Counted from the first letter of the stretch, positions 35,401 to 47,516 are shown. The stretch is 64,000 nucleotides of DNA from Acestrorhynchus altus (GCA_034509495.1 CM067506.1:18928353-18992352); one strand, 5' to 3'. The notes: generated by a model from the letters alone, not told the origin. Made by a program: numbers and translations.

Positions 35401-36480
35401 CTCTTTATGATAAATGACCCGAAGCGAAATAAATGCCCTGTGAATAGACATGAATTATTCATTCTGATAGAGCCTTAAATGTGTATATAGCGTTAAGAAA
35501 AGTCAAGGTGTTACTCCGTTATCTCCTGTTTCGCTGATGATGGAGAATGTGGGCTTGGCTGCTTTCTCTGAGCAGTAATAAACTTTATTTCTACCTCAGC
35601 CATCAACTCACAGACTCCACACATAAATAGGCTTTATGTAAATCTGTCAGCACCTAGTGTGTGCTGGAGCTCCTGTGTAGATATTGGCCTGTCTGGGAGT
35701 TTATGACAAAGTTTAAAATCATTCATTAAACTGACCCCGCCGGTAAATCCACTTACTGGAAAAGTGCCCCCACTCTTCTGTTTGGTTTGCAGATGCGATC
35801 ACGAGTCCATTTTTAACTTAATTAATTGGCCGTTTCTGTTGACAAGAAATTTATGCTGTAATAATTTGCTGGAAATAGATGCGGAGCATTGGAAATGAGA
35901 TATCCATCATAGCCTTGTGTTCCAGCAGCTGCAGCGCCGCTAATATGAAAGTATTTCAGCCAGCGACGACCCTGCTGTTTGTGCAGTCAAGATTATATAT
36001 ACCCCACGATCCATTGCCTGCCTGAGAGGCGCTCATGGAGGTCTATGATAACAAAGAGTTGGTGATTTATGGCTTGCTGTGAAAGCAGAACTTGATGAGA
36101 TTAAACAATTTCATAGCACAAGTGTTTCTCAGACCTCCCTGATTTGTAGGTTTGAGCCGATAGTAAATCAAGTTTATATATCTGAAAGCCTGCTCAGCAA
36201 AGGAGTGCAATTACTGTTTAAGACAGCTACTTTTTATTTAATTTTTATCTGGGGTTTGTCTCCTTTATTCTCGTGCCTGTCAGGGAGGCACTCACCTTCG
36301 TAAGTCCTTCTGGCTGGGCGGGGAAGATGCTGCGAGGCAAGGCAAGGCCCTCCTGCTATCTCTACCTACCAGCCTTTATATACAACAGCAGCAGCAGTAC
36401 AGCATTGCACTGCACTGCACTGCACCCACAGGAGCTGTGCTCTGTCTTTCCAGCCATTGTTTGCCCTGTTTGTCTGGTGT
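35400..36480. other. Putative conserved non-coding block
   Basis: Dense homeodomain-type cores occur in repeat-free sequence: TTAACTTAATTAATTGGCCG near 35,814, GACATGAATTATTCATTCTG near 35,449, and GCTGTAATAATTTGC. CTGCAGCGCCGCTAATATGA (35,927) is also CNE-like. No protein frame is convincing. Confidence 0.4.
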
Positions 36481-36846
36481 GAGTAAGAAACAGAGTGGTG
36501 AGTGTGTTATTACTCACGTTCATAAAAAGTGACAGTCTGTAATCCTACGGCTTGTACGCTCAGCACAATGTCCAATAACTGCAAGTCTACGAGTAAATTG
36601 TGAGTACCTGGAACCAGTCAGGACTGCTACTTTTACATTGTACATTCAGTGCAGATGTTGTGTGAAGTGACTTGTACGTTTATTACTCTCGTTTTTATCC
36701 AATTTGGGGCAAGAAACTTAAATGAAGTTTCCATTTCTGGAAGTGTCCCATTCATAGGATCCTATTATCTAGGATAAATAACTGAGATGTTAATAAGCCC
36801 ATATTCCTTGAATTCTGCTTTTGTATGTTTGTATGTACCTACCATT

Positions 36847-36863
36847 ATTATTATTATTATTAT
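36847..36863 (+). repeat. (ATT)n short tandem repeat
   Basis: Five to six ATT units. Confidence 0.8.
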
Positions 36864-37530
36864 TTTTAATTATCATTAAAAAAGTTTCTTTTATCCTACA
36901 ACCCAATTGCACACTACACACTAATACTATTAGATGTATGCTCCATATTAATCTTAATAGTGCAGCACTGGCAGGTTAATATCATAAAATATTAATGTAA
37001 TAACCCATAATATACTGCTGTTTATACTACTAGTTAATGATGAAATGTTGCTATGTGAACATACATCACTGCAAGTTCTCCTACTACAGTCACCTCAGCA
37101 TTTTTCCAGGGATGAATAGTTCCTCCCTTTCTGTTTTGCATATTTTTGGACAAGAGTGTCCATCAAAACCACGCCCAAAAAAACGAAGTGTGCATCACGA
37201 ATTTTTGCATATACTGAACTTTGACACTTTCATCAATACCACACAGCAAAAAATGGGGAGTTGAAATTTTATAGTTAAAAATGTTGTAGTTGATTTTAAC
37301 TTTCAAAGTGTTATTTTAACACTTTGGGATTTAAATGTTGTTCAGTGTTGGAGTTATTTGACAGAGTCAGTCAGTTCAGGTCAGTTCAACAGGTCAGAGT
37401 TAATCCAGCAATGATCAACTCTGCAAAGACTTAATTAAACTCTACTGACCCTTGCGAATTCCTAAAATGTGGGGATCTCGACTGCATAATTTCTGATAGT
37501 GGGGCACTGCATTTGCACTCTCCCCTGTTT

Positions 37531-37648
37531 GGGCAGCCAAGGCCTGGTGGATAGAAAACCAGCCTTGTGATTGGAAGGTTGCCGGTTTGAATTCCTCAAC
37601 TGGCAGGGCATAACTGAAGTGCCTTTGAAAAATGCACTTAACTCCACA
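37531..37648 (+). repeat. tRNA-derived SINE, copy 5 (+), 3' truncated
   Basis: AGGCCTGGTGGATAGAAAAC (A-box region) and GCCGGTTTGAATTCC (B-box region) keep the tRNA-like head best of all copies here. The body stops soon after AAGTGCCTTTG. Confidence 0.75.
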
Positions 37649-37870
37649 AAGTGTGAACTCAATAGTATATGGGTTCTAGTGTACATAGCTTAATAATTTT
37701 ATGGAATTAAATACAAATGAAATTGCAAAACAACTGAGAGCAGTGTTATTTTTCTAGTCCCTTAGAGTTATTTTAACCCTGTGTTGTGAGTTAAAAAGGG
37801 AATTCTGACGTGGGGTTAAAAGTTTAGCTATTTTGAGAGTGTTGATTTAACTCTGCGGAGTGTGGAGCTA

Positions 37871-37891
37871 TATATATATATATATATATAT
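37871..37891 (+). repeat. (TA)n short array
   Basis: About ten TA units inside the TIR element. Confidence 0.9.
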
Positions 37892-37964
37892 ACATATCAA
37901 CCCTGAAAAGTTTGAAATCAACTCTGTTGGAGTTAATTCAACACTGGACTTTTTGCTGTGTCAT

Positions 37965-38950
37965 ATTCAAAAGTAATTAGTGTGCATGGAATGATGAAAT
38001 ACAACCACAGTTTTGGTTTTGAATGGGTGGAACTACATTACGGTAGGGTAAATAGACACATGAATATATTTCTGCATTGAATGTGGATGTGATTTCAGTC
38101 ACTACTCCTGTCCCCTGTGGAGGGTAATACCTTGTATGACATATTCCTTGTACGGATATGACACTGTGGGTCAAGGAATGTTAAATGCCTGCACAACTTT
38201 GGAAATGTCCCATCTATTTGGCACCCACTGTCAGGAATCACTCAAACACTGATAATTCAGGCCATAAGCACACTGGCCAGTGCTCAGCTTTACTCAAGAT
38301 AATAGTTGTGGGGGTTCTTTTGTATTTTGATGACACATGCATGATGACACATCTCATTTTCCAAACTTTTAATCCAGTAGAATTAAGCAGACCTTTTATT
38401 ACTGCTCATGCCTTTTAAATTTAGACATGGGATTTTGTTCTGACTGGTTTCTCTGAATTGTGCAATATTCAAAAATCATCTTAACAGAAACACTCCTTTA
38501 GAACTTCAGCCTAAATGACCAGGTCTGTAGATTGAACAAAAACACTTTTCATATGAAGAATGTATAGATTTAGGATTGAAACTTTGAGATTTGGCACTTA
38601 TCAATGATTTCTAAAGTAATAGAACATGAGAGGCAGTGTGAAATAAACTTATCCTTTTCTAGCAGCTTGAGTCTACATCAGAGTAACAAACTCCACTTAC
38701 TCACTGCACAGCCAGCTGCTCCTTCGCCAGCTCCTTCCCCAGACCAACAGATTAAAATCTGTTTCCCACTCACCTTTCCCACTTTTCTCTGTTTGTACTT
38801 TTGTTATTGTGTATTTTTTGTTAATCCATTTAGTCTGGTTTTATGTTGTTCAGGACATTTATTTTCATAAAGGGGTTATATTAATACTACAAAACAGACA
38901 CAGAGGATTCCATTTCTTTTTCTGTGATACAAGTTTTTTAACATTGCTTG
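37965..38950. other. Non-coding, nothing recognised
   Basis: AT-rich with no supported exon or repeat family. Confidence 0.45.
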
Positions 38951-38955
38951 TTTTA

Positions 38956-39018
38956 GAGAGAGAGAGCGAGAGCGAGAGAGCGAGAGAGCGAGAGAGCGAG
39001 AGAGAGAGAGAGAGAGAG
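38956..39018 (+). repeat. (GA)n with GAGAGC variant units
   Basis: A GA array with regularly spaced C substitutions, then a pure GA run. Confidence 0.95.
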
Positions 39019-39125
39019 GATGGGAGAAATTTATTATTATTAAAAAAAATTATAATTATCCCCTTATAATATCAGTGATGACAACGACAATGGCTGGATC
39101 TACATTGCTGTATGTTATATGTTTT

Positions 39126-39150
39126 TTGTGTGTGTGTGCGTGCGTGCGTG

Positions 39151-39207
<57 letters not shown>
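39126..39207 (+). repeat. (GT)n microsatellite
   Basis: Starts with GTGC variant units and becomes a pure GT array. Confidence 0.97.
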
Positions 39208-39208
<1 letters not shown>

Positions 39209-39299
39209 ACATCACTAAACAATACATTCTGTGTGTGTTTAGAGGCAATTGAACCCAAACTGGATGAAATTGTACATTTTCAAACTTTAATAATGTTTA

Positions 39300-39441
39300 G
39301 TAGCTGGTTCCAAGCCAGGATGTTGTGTCAGGAAGGGCATCCGGTGTAAAACTTGTGCCAAATCTATAATGCGGATTAGGCAGATGATCCGCTGTGGCGA
39401 TCCCTAAAGGGAGCAGCCAAAAGAAGAAGAAGAAGAAGAAG
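39300..39441 (+). repeat. RTE/Rex3-like LINE 3' tail
   Basis: TTGTGTCAGGAAGGGCATCC, GTGTAAAACTTGTGCCAAAT, GATGATCCGCTGTGGCGATC and AAAGGGAGCAGCC are the well-known 3' end of a fish RTE-type LINE. It ends in an (AAG)n tail at 39,420-39,440. Only the tail is present, a typical 5'-truncated insertion. Confidence 0.85.
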
Positions 39442-39633
39442 TTACCAAATGAAACCATTCATTTCACCCAAACATGGAAAGTGTGTTTCCATGATATGAA
39501 GCTCCTTGATGACTATATGTACCTTTGCAATTGTATGTATTGAAATACCATGATTGCATTAATTTATTTTTGTTGATGAAACAACAGAGAGCAAAGATCC
39601 AAGCCAGTCATTAATAAGCATTTTTAGAAGCTG

Positions 39634-39735
<102 letters not shown>

Positions 39736-39889
39736 CAGCCTATGTGCGCATCATCCCATATCTCTCCAGCAAACATCAAGAGATCTCATTATTTAGACAT
39801 GTCTCAATTTTTTTTTCTCTCCTGTACACCCCGAGTCAAAATTAGTTTTCATACTGCCTGTGATCTGTGCTGACTCGGGTGAGCAGAAA

Positions 39890-40260
39890 GTAAAGAAAAT
39901 GGCACTCTTCACATCAGGGCTGAGTCAAATGTGCACTTCACAGAGCAGCACTCGCAGCTAAGCATTGCTAAGTAACCTTCACATTTCACTCGTGTGAAGA
40001 GCTAATTTCCTTTAAGTTCACATGTCACTTTCTGCAGCGTTGCTTTGTGGGTCCTCTTCAAATGTCTCCAAGCGTCTAATTGCGTAGGAAACATCCCAGA
40101 CAACCCAGTGTGACAGTCCTGCTTGCAGAATCTTCAATTATTTAACATCTCCGCATACTTGAAAACATTTCTGACATTAGATACAGCTCCTAATCGGAAC
40201 AGAAAGAGCCACGATGTGTCACACTTTTTGAGAGAGAGTGTGTGAGAGGAAAGAGGGAGA
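39890..40260. other. Putative conserved non-coding element
   Basis: Complex repeat-free sequence (GCATTGCTAAGTAACCTTCA; CGTCTAATTGCGTAGG) without coding signs. Confidence 0.3.
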
Positions 40261-40595
40261 GGACAGGAGATGAGGAATACTGGTAACAGAGGAGAAGACT
40301 GAACTTTTTTTTTCTTTTTTGCAGATTCAGATTTTGGAAATTCAGCATTCAGCAGTGTAATAAGTATTGCCAGCTACTGGATAGCTTGATGTCAGTTGTA
40401 CATCATTTATTTATTTCCAGGTCAGAATGTAGTAAATGTTTATTCAGCATTGTTAATTCATCTAGTTCCATGTTCATATTATTTTATATTCTATTCTTTG
40501 GGTCATGTATAATGAGTCTCTTCTGTAGTCTTCTGCAATATGTTTTTTCTGAGTCTCCTAATATTGTCTAAGCTTTGGTAACATCAGTGATATAT

Positions 40596-40680
40596 TGAAT
40601 ATGTAACAGTGGAGCTCAGAGCTAAAACTTAACCCAAATAATAAATCAGGCCTGACCACCAACAGACCCCGTTCTGAGCT
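40596..40680 (+). repeat. Direct repeat, copy A (about 80 bases)
   Basis: GAATATGTAACAGTGGAGCT through CCACCAACAGACCCC is repeated with few changes at 41,817-41,893. The pair is 1.2 kb apart in the same orientation. Confidence 0.9.
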
Positions 40681-41071
40681 GAGTAGCATCGTATTGTTAT
40701 TGGTTTTGTGTTTTTATAGGTTTATAGGATAGAATTTAGATAATTAATATTCAGACCTATAATGAGCAAGTTACTGTTGAATCTTTATTTCTGTATATTC
40801 ATCACCTGCAACCAGTTTCCTAAGAGTTTACAAAGCTTTATGTAGCTTTGTAGGCCCTTTTTCATACATTTGGAAATTCAGTTCATCACCTGCAACCCAG
40901 CACAGTCAGCTATTAGCTTGTTTGATACAGAATTTAGATATTTCTTTAGATATTATTTTTGTTAGGACTTTTGTCTCTATTTTTGTTTGTGCTTTTCAAT
41001 TGTATGCAATTGAATATATATACATACACATTTGGAATGTGAATGACACTACACTAATGCTACCAGATATG

Positions 41072-41074
<3 letters not shown>

Positions 41075-41110
<36 letters not shown>
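41075..41110 (+). repeat. (TA)n microsatellite
   Basis: About eighteen TA units, lying between the two direct repeats. Confidence 0.95.
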
Positions 41111-41113
<3 letters not shown>

Positions 41114-41448
41114 TAATTGTGCAGGGCTGAAGGGTTAGTATTCAATTTTATAAAGGAAGTGAAGTGTTGGTATGTCAGCATAGGTCACTGAAGTGCTAAA
41201 TATGCCACTGCACTTTATCAAAATTTTCCAGATGTCAGCTGTACCTCATTTGCAATCCCATCACATTGTGGAAATATAGTGTCCTTCTCGACCTCTTAAC
41301 CTTTGAGGTTCTAAGTATCCGTTGTGAATATGCTCAACCATGATACTTTATCTACATAACATACTACATACACAAAAACATACTATTACTAATTTGTAGG
41401 CAATTGGGAAACACGTGTATTCATGTTCCTGGCAACACACGGAGATTC

Positions 41449-41512
41449 AACACACCTGATCCAGCTTGTGGAGGCCTCAGTAATCAGTGGATAAGCTGTA
41501 TCAGGTTTGTTG
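41449..41512. repeat. Short palindromic dispersed repeat
   Basis: CAACACACCTGATCCAGCTT and the complement of AAGCTGTATCAGGTTTGTTG form a hairpin with about a 20-base loop. It is related to 16,050-16,140. Confidence 0.65.
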
Positions 41513-41816
41513 AGTAAAGGAATACTTGAAACCATGCTTGGAACCAGTAGGACCATAGGTCACCAAGAACAAGATAAAAACATATGGCTTGTTTAGAATT
41601 GATAGGTTCAGTCTTGTTAAGTGCAACAAGAAGCATAATGTGTCACTCATCTGTAATCAGTTTCTTAGTATAGTTTAATGACAGACAGTTAGTATATGTG
41701 TAGTGCATATCTGATGTAGACTAGCTTAATGTACCTTCACATTGTGCTGGCATTTGGCAAGAGCCACTATCTTGTTTCTATCAGTGATCTGCATCTACAC
41801 ACACTGAAGGAGCTGT

Positions 41817-41893
41817 GAATATGTAACAGTGGAGCTCAGAGCTCAACTTAACCCAAATAACAAATCAGGCCTGACCACCAACAGACCCCTTTC
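41817..41893 (+). repeat. Direct repeat, copy B
   Basis: Matches copy A at 40,596, including CAGGCCTGACCACCAACAGA, with a two-base difference in the middle. Confidence 0.9.
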
Positions 41894-41979
41894 TCAGTTT
41901 TTTCTAAAGAACTAAAGGCTTCCCATTGGTCCATTTATATTAGCACTAAGAGTGACATAAATGAGTAACAGCATTTATC

Positions 41980-42600
41980 AGCTGTTAGGCGGCGGATGAA
42001 TTGGAGCCTGTGTACTTTTCATGCTCTTTTATTATGGCTATGTGGGTGCTGACCATGGCTGAATCCGAGAAGTACTCAGTGATAAAAGGTCAGCAGGCTC
42101 TTTAAAATTCAACCCCTAAAAAGCGAGTTAAGTGTAGTGCTTGTTGATATGGGCGATTAACTTCCTGTTGTGCCTAACCTTTGCTTGTCTAACAATGAGG
42201 CGAGCACGCGGGGCTGTGGCTTTGGAAGGCACTCGGGCCGTTTGGCTTGGTGCTCCAGGCAAAAAGTGTTTCACTTGTGATCACTGATCATATGATCCAT
42301 TTGCTTAGCACAAGCTCGTTGAAGTAGAACTGGTGAATCATTAAACACACGCTCAACACCACTCACGCTGTGCTGCCGCCAAGGCACACACTGTTAAAAA
42401 ACCCTGCAAGCCTGGGCGCCATTACATCCAGCTCTCTCCCTGCTCATTACCGAAGAGAAAGAGAATTAATACTTCTTGTATGCACTCAACAGTCATTTAA
42501 AACACATTACTGCGGCCTGTTTGAGAAACAGTTATCAAGGTCAAAAACATTAGACCAGCTTTTTGAAGTCTGCTTTACTGCCGTACTGTAGTAAGACCCC
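41980..42600. other. Putative conserved non-coding block
   Basis: GTTAGGCGGCGGATGAATTG, TTTATTATGGCTATGTGGG and GATATGGGCGATTAACTTCC lie in repeat-free complex DNA. No coding signature. Confidence 0.35.
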
Positions 42601-44028
42601 CTTCTCTCCTCCCAGCATGAGATTTAAGCCAACAAGTTGTGTTATCAAATCTAACTTCTCTGTCAAGGTCTAACTCAAGTGTTGTTGTTTTAAAATGGTA
42701 GAGGGATTTAACCTTTAACCTAGTGGCCTAGAACAGGAGGCCAAGTTTGCATGATGTTTTTGTAGTTTGATATACTACTTACAGGAGACACATACCCACT
42801 CACAAATACCAGATCATTGTATGAAATTGACCATGTTTTGCTCAAAATGTACTTGTGTGTACAACTGTTATTTTGCTTAAATTGACTAAAATACTTTATC
42901 TCAGAAATCCTGTGTTTGAAAATGCAAGAATCACGGATGTGTTATTTGGAACGATTAGATTGCAAAGAATATTTGCAATAATATATTCTTCAAATTACTT
43001 GTCCATACTCTTTCAAATGAATTTTTTTATTTATTATTTTTTTTTTTTTTACTATTTTTATTATTTTTTTGTTCATGTATGCATCAATATGATCCCTTCT
43101 CTGGACCTTTACTGTGAAATCTGTATGTGCAATGAAAGAGAATAAACAGTTCTTGTCTTGCTCTGTAACACAATAACTGGATCAGTAATGTCAATAGGCC
43201 TGGTCCCTTTAACTGATAAGTCAGAGTTTGCATGCAGACTGAGCTTGTACATGTGGACAGAGCAATAATCCATGGAAGGCTCCTTTCTGAAATTAAATTG
43301 GGATTTAGTTTCATTTGGAAATGAGTGAATTTTAGCTGTTTTCTTAGCTCAATCATTCGCTGATAGTTTATCACAAAATGTAGGGTAAGTCTTGTAGTTT
43401 GGTGTGATATATGTATCGTGTCTCTAAGTTACTCTGATCCTGAGTTTATGAAGCCTAGAAAACTGCCCGTGAAGTGCCAGCCTTGGGTTTGAAGAGTTAA
43501 TATTGAGAAAAAGTGACAAAAAATATTTTCCGGAGAAACTGTTTGAATTACATTTTACATCTGAATATACTTTTGTGAATTTTCTGTAGAGCATTTAAAA
43601 AACAAAGAAAAACATCTATTAATTTAAAGCTCTTATTCATTCCCGGTGAACAGAATTCAGGTTCACAGCCAGTGTGCTATTTTTAAGGGTACAAATGATG
43701 TTAATTTTATTGAAAATAGATGTCAAGCTAACGCTTGGTGTTGACTCAAATGCTCATATAAGTTTGCTTTTCTCTGATCTTCAGATCATCAGAGAGTGCT
43801 GCAAGTGTTACAAGAAAGACAAGGAAAGTTTCATACCCACAGAAAATATTTTTTTTTGATACAGACCCAAAGAGAAAACATATCAAAAGACATTTTTCTA
43901 CATGTCTTTTGCAAGCACAAAAAGCCGAAATGGTGTCAAGAGAAAACAAAACAGAAAGCTTGTTTCTTCTAACAATTGCTTTAAGCTACAAAATCTCCTT
44001 GAATCCCCAGCCTCCCCTTACTGTCGAC

Positions 44029-44030
<2 letters not shown>
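42600..44030. other. Non-coding, with a T-rich tract
   Basis: Mainly AT-rich. A T-rich low-complexity tract occupies about 43,020-43,075. No supported gene. Confidence 0.5.

Positions 44031-44031
<1 letters not shown>

Positions 44032-44091
<60 letters not shown>
44032..44091 (+). repeat. (CT)n microsatellite
   Basis: About 30 perfect CT units. Ser/Leu open frames across it are artefacts. Confidence 0.97.
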
Positions 44092-44094
<3 letters not shown>

Positions 44095-44416
44095 GGAAAG
44101 CAGGTCTTCTAGGGGCTGATAGGTTGTAGGCTGATGCTTAGCAACAACATTCCTGCGCCTTGCAGTAGTAAGCCCTGGCTAATCCTTTTTGAAGTGGCTG
44201 TCAGGCCACATTTATTTCTGTTTTAGCAATTTTGGTGGTCTACTTGTCCAGATGTATAAGGAGATAAAGCACTGGTGTTTACTCCTGATCTCTGCTCTCT
44301 TGGTTTTCTCTCTCACCTCTCTCTCTCAAACACACATTTTCGTTCACTATCTGGTGATTAGATTGCAGCCCTGATCTGTCCTATGTCGTATGTGGATGGG
44401 TTGAGCCACAATACTT

Positions 44417-44552
44417 TTGTGTGTGAGTGTATATATATATAATGTGTGTGTGTGTGTGTGTGTGTGTTGTGTGTGTGTGTGTGTGTGTGTGTCAGCTGCC
44501 TGGGTGTCTGGGTGTCAGGGTGTCTAAAGTGTGTGTGGGTGTGTGTGAGTAT
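44417..44552 (+). repeat. Compound TG/TA microsatellite
   Basis: GTGTGAGTG, TA units and TG units alternate, then CTGGGTGT-type repeats follow. Confidence 0.9.
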
Positions 44553-44774
44553 TATAATGAAATAAATACATACAGTCCAGTCTAGACTCCAAGGAGCCTA
44601 TATTGTACATAGCTACATTATAGGCCTCTTCCCATTTCCTTGTCTGTTTTCTAAAGTAGACATTTGTTTGGAGATGATAATCATGAAGGACTCTGAATTT
44701 TATGACTTTGGCAGCATTTACAGTATTTGTGTTGGGAAAAGAAACAGAAGGAGGGAGAGAGTGTGAGTGTGATG

Positions 44775-45060
44775 TATAATCCAGCGAAGGACTCATATTT
44801 CACCGTGACATTTTCAGCAAGGAGTCCTCCCTCTGATAGCGAGGCCCCCGGTGGGATAAGGGCTGCTGTGGCTTTCTCTGTTAATGCCATTATTAGAGAT
44901 TTCTTCCATCCCCAGCTTGTAAATTTCTGCTGCATTATCATAAACTGCGGTGATTACTCAGTGTATAAAGACAATAATGATGTGAGCAGGCAGCATATGC
45001 CCAGGGCCTGCAGAGTGAATGCTCAGTCTGATGAGTGGCCATGAGATGCTTTTATATACT
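44775..45060. other. Putative conserved non-coding element
   Basis: TTAATGCCATTATTAGAGAT and ATTATCATAAACTGCGGTGA lie in complex sequence. Overlapping open frames on both strands have no protein match that I recognise. Confidence 0.35.
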
Positions 45061-45114
45061 TAACACTGCAGCGCCCCCATCTGACCAGTGCAGATATTAG
45101 CATCTACACCTGTG

Positions 45115-45185
<71 letters not shown>

Positions 45186-45204
45186 TGTATGTGTGTGTGT
45201 GTGC

Positions 45205-45239
<35 letters not shown>

Positions 45240-45240
45240 A
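45115..45240 (+). repeat. (GT)n microsatellite with GC/AT interruptions
   Basis: Roughly 60 GT units with interruptions near 45,178-45,206. Cys/Val and His/Thr frames are artefacts. Confidence 0.97.
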
Positions 45241-45552
45241 CACAGCTCCAGGGGCCTGGGGTTGTCGCTCTGATTCTCACCCTGATCTCTGTGAGGAATT
45301 TGATATGTTCTACCCATGTCTATGTGGTTTGTTCCAGGTTTACCAGTTTTCTCCCACCTCCCAAAAACACACATGGTAGCTGGATTTGCTCTGGTAAATA
45401 GCTCCTAGGTACGAGTAAATATGTGCGTGTGGTAACCTGGGATGGATCGGTACATTGTTCAGGGGGTATTCTTGTCTTCCAATGATTCCAGGTAGGCTCC
45501 AGACATACCACGACCCTGACCAGGATAAAGCAGATAAGATGGCTGGATGAAT
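45240..45552 (+). repeat. Dispersed SINE-like fish repeat (third family)
   Basis: CACAGCTCCAGGGGCCTGGG, then TCCCACCTCCCAAAAACACA, ATAGCTCCTAGGTACGAGT, CTGGGATGGATCGGTACAT and CGACCCTGACCAGGATAAAG follow the order of a very common fish repeat that ends in GGATGAATG. It directly abuts the GT array. Confidence 0.85.
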
Positions 45553-45559
45553 GTTATAA

Positions 45560-46280
45560 TTAAGGGTGGGAGGAGACATTGGAGACACTTCCCATTTTGA
45601 TATTTCTTTTTGAAGATTTGAGCCATTTTTGAGCCACAAATGGTTTTAGGTAAAATGTCTTTAGAAAAGTAGAATATTAATTTAGTGTTAAATTTCTGTT
45701 AATGTTTCCTTATAAAATTACAAACAATTGCAGAAATCTACTCTTTACATACAAAATTAAAGTTAAACTATCAATACTGATCATCTTAGTACAGTACACA
45801 GAATATTAGCCTTGGAATTCTTTGATGTTGGAGCAGAAATTTGATATTACTCTTCCTGATTTGGAATTTCTTTAGGTAGGCGTGTCTGGTTGAATGTTGA
45901 ATGTCTGGTTCTTTCAGTCAGTGTCATACAGATTTGTTTTTTTTTCCCCTTTAAATCACTAGACATCATTAGAAGCGTATTTTCTGTTCTCCCACAAAGC
46001 TTCAAGAGAGATACAAGGTTTTGCTAAAACAGCAACAGCATAAAACTAAGCAATCCAACATCCAGTGTGTGTCCAAATGACAAAGCTTTATGGCTCTTGT
46101 TCACAGCTGGAGGGTCATCATTGACCACAGTCCGTCAGGATCAAGGTTTCTTTGCTGTTCTGTTCATTCTCTTTGCTCTTGTTCTATATTTCCCTTTGGG
46201 GTCAGTCCTTGTATTTCTACATTGTAATGTTTCACTAGAGCATTACCTCAATTCCTACCATTATCAGTCATAATAATCAG
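45560..46280. other. Non-coding, nothing recognised
   Basis: AT-rich sequence without supported features. Confidence 0.5.
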
Positions 46281-46299
46281 ACAGATTAAAAGGGTAATG

Positions 46300-47165
46300 C
46301 ATATCTCTTAAAAGCAAATAAAGACAAATGGCCCAGTGAGAGCAAAAGCTCTTTACTGCCTGTGTGTGTTCGAAGCCTAAAGAATAAATGAATTCCTGAA
46401 GCCTGGAGCGACCTCTTGGCTTGTGATTATGTTTGTGTAAAATCTTAAGGGTGCTGATCAAAGTGAGACCTCTCATCCGCCTGCCCTTTAAGAAGCTATA
46501 GAAAGAAAGGGAGCCTGATAACAGCTGGCATTCAAATTGAGTTTTCCTTTAACTTTGTTTCACAGGGATTTCCATTATGAGGCGGGCCTCCTTTCTCATC
46601 ATGAGGATGGCTCATTGAATAAAGAGAAAAGAGAGGAGGGGAAGGGAGTGGAGGGGAGGAAGTGGGAGGGAGGGCTCTGATTAATCTTCTCTGAGGGTGG
46701 GGGTGTTTGATCAGTGGACTTGGCTGGAGAGGGGGGTATCTCTGATGTTGACAGCGGGCAACTTTTGCGCACGGCGTGTGATTGACGCGCCTGGCCGCTG
46801 GGCCACTGGGGGGGTTGCGCCGTGTCCAGTGGGGCAGAGCCAGCCCCTGCCTGTGGGTGGTGGTGTTAATAATGTGGCAACTGGGAAGATTAATTGTAGA
46901 CAAGCAGCGGGATTACGAGGGGCTTTGTGGCAGGGAGAGGGCCGTTTGCTGGGGAAGGCCTCTGATCTGTCAGGCCCAGAGGAAATTAGTCAGGGCAGAC
47001 TGAAGCTGACTCTCAAAACGCTGCTTTAGGATATTAAAGCCAAATGGCTGGAGGAGATTGAAACTGGTAACAAGGAAGCTGCTGACAAGCTCAAAAGCCC
47101 ACAAGGCTACCTCATGCCATCAGATTTAGGCAAGCGTGGTGATAATTAATAATAGGATCTGTGAA
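46300..47165. other. Putative conserved non-coding block with CpG-rich part
   Basis: 46,740-46,820 is CpG-rich for this window (TTTTGCGCACGGCGTGTGAT). Further right, GGGAAGATTAATTGTAGACA and GGTGATAATTAATAATAGG are AT-core motifs in repeat-free DNA. The 100-120 codon frames on both strands lack family features. It could be an enhancer cluster or a distal promoter-like element. Confidence 0.4.
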
Positions 47166-47429
47166 GTGATAATGCCTAAATTAAAGAATAATGATCAGGA
47201 AATACATTTGCTCTCTCCATTTACATGCGCCTTAAAATATAAAGGATGAATGGCATGAATGGGGGTTCTAAGAATAGGCTACAACTGGTTTAGATGTTGT
47301 AAAGTTCATAAAGGCTTCTCACATTGACAACTCGTGAACAAAAATGCAGTTTTGCACACTTGCTTATTCAGTTTACAATAATACTTATAGGAGGACCATC
47401 CAAGCGAAGCTTCTTCCAAGAACCAGAAG

Positions 47430-47440
47430 TGTGTGTTTGT

Positions 47441-47514
<74 letters not shown>
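47430..47514 (+). repeat. (GT)n microsatellite
   Basis: GTGTTT variant units, then about 33 GT units. Confidence 0.97.

Positions 47515-47516
<2 letters not shown>

Larger units (their letters stand above)
37244..37960. mobile_element. Non-autonomous TIR element with nested SINE
   Basis: ACACAGCAAAAAATGGGGAG at the left and the complement ACACAGCAAAAAGTCCAGTG at the right are inverted ends. The interior repeats short phrases such as GTTATTTTAAC, GAGTTAAT and TTGATTTAACTCT in both orientations, typical of a repeat-filled MITE. A SINE and a TA array lie inside. There is no transposase. The superfamily is not certain. Confidence 0.7.
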
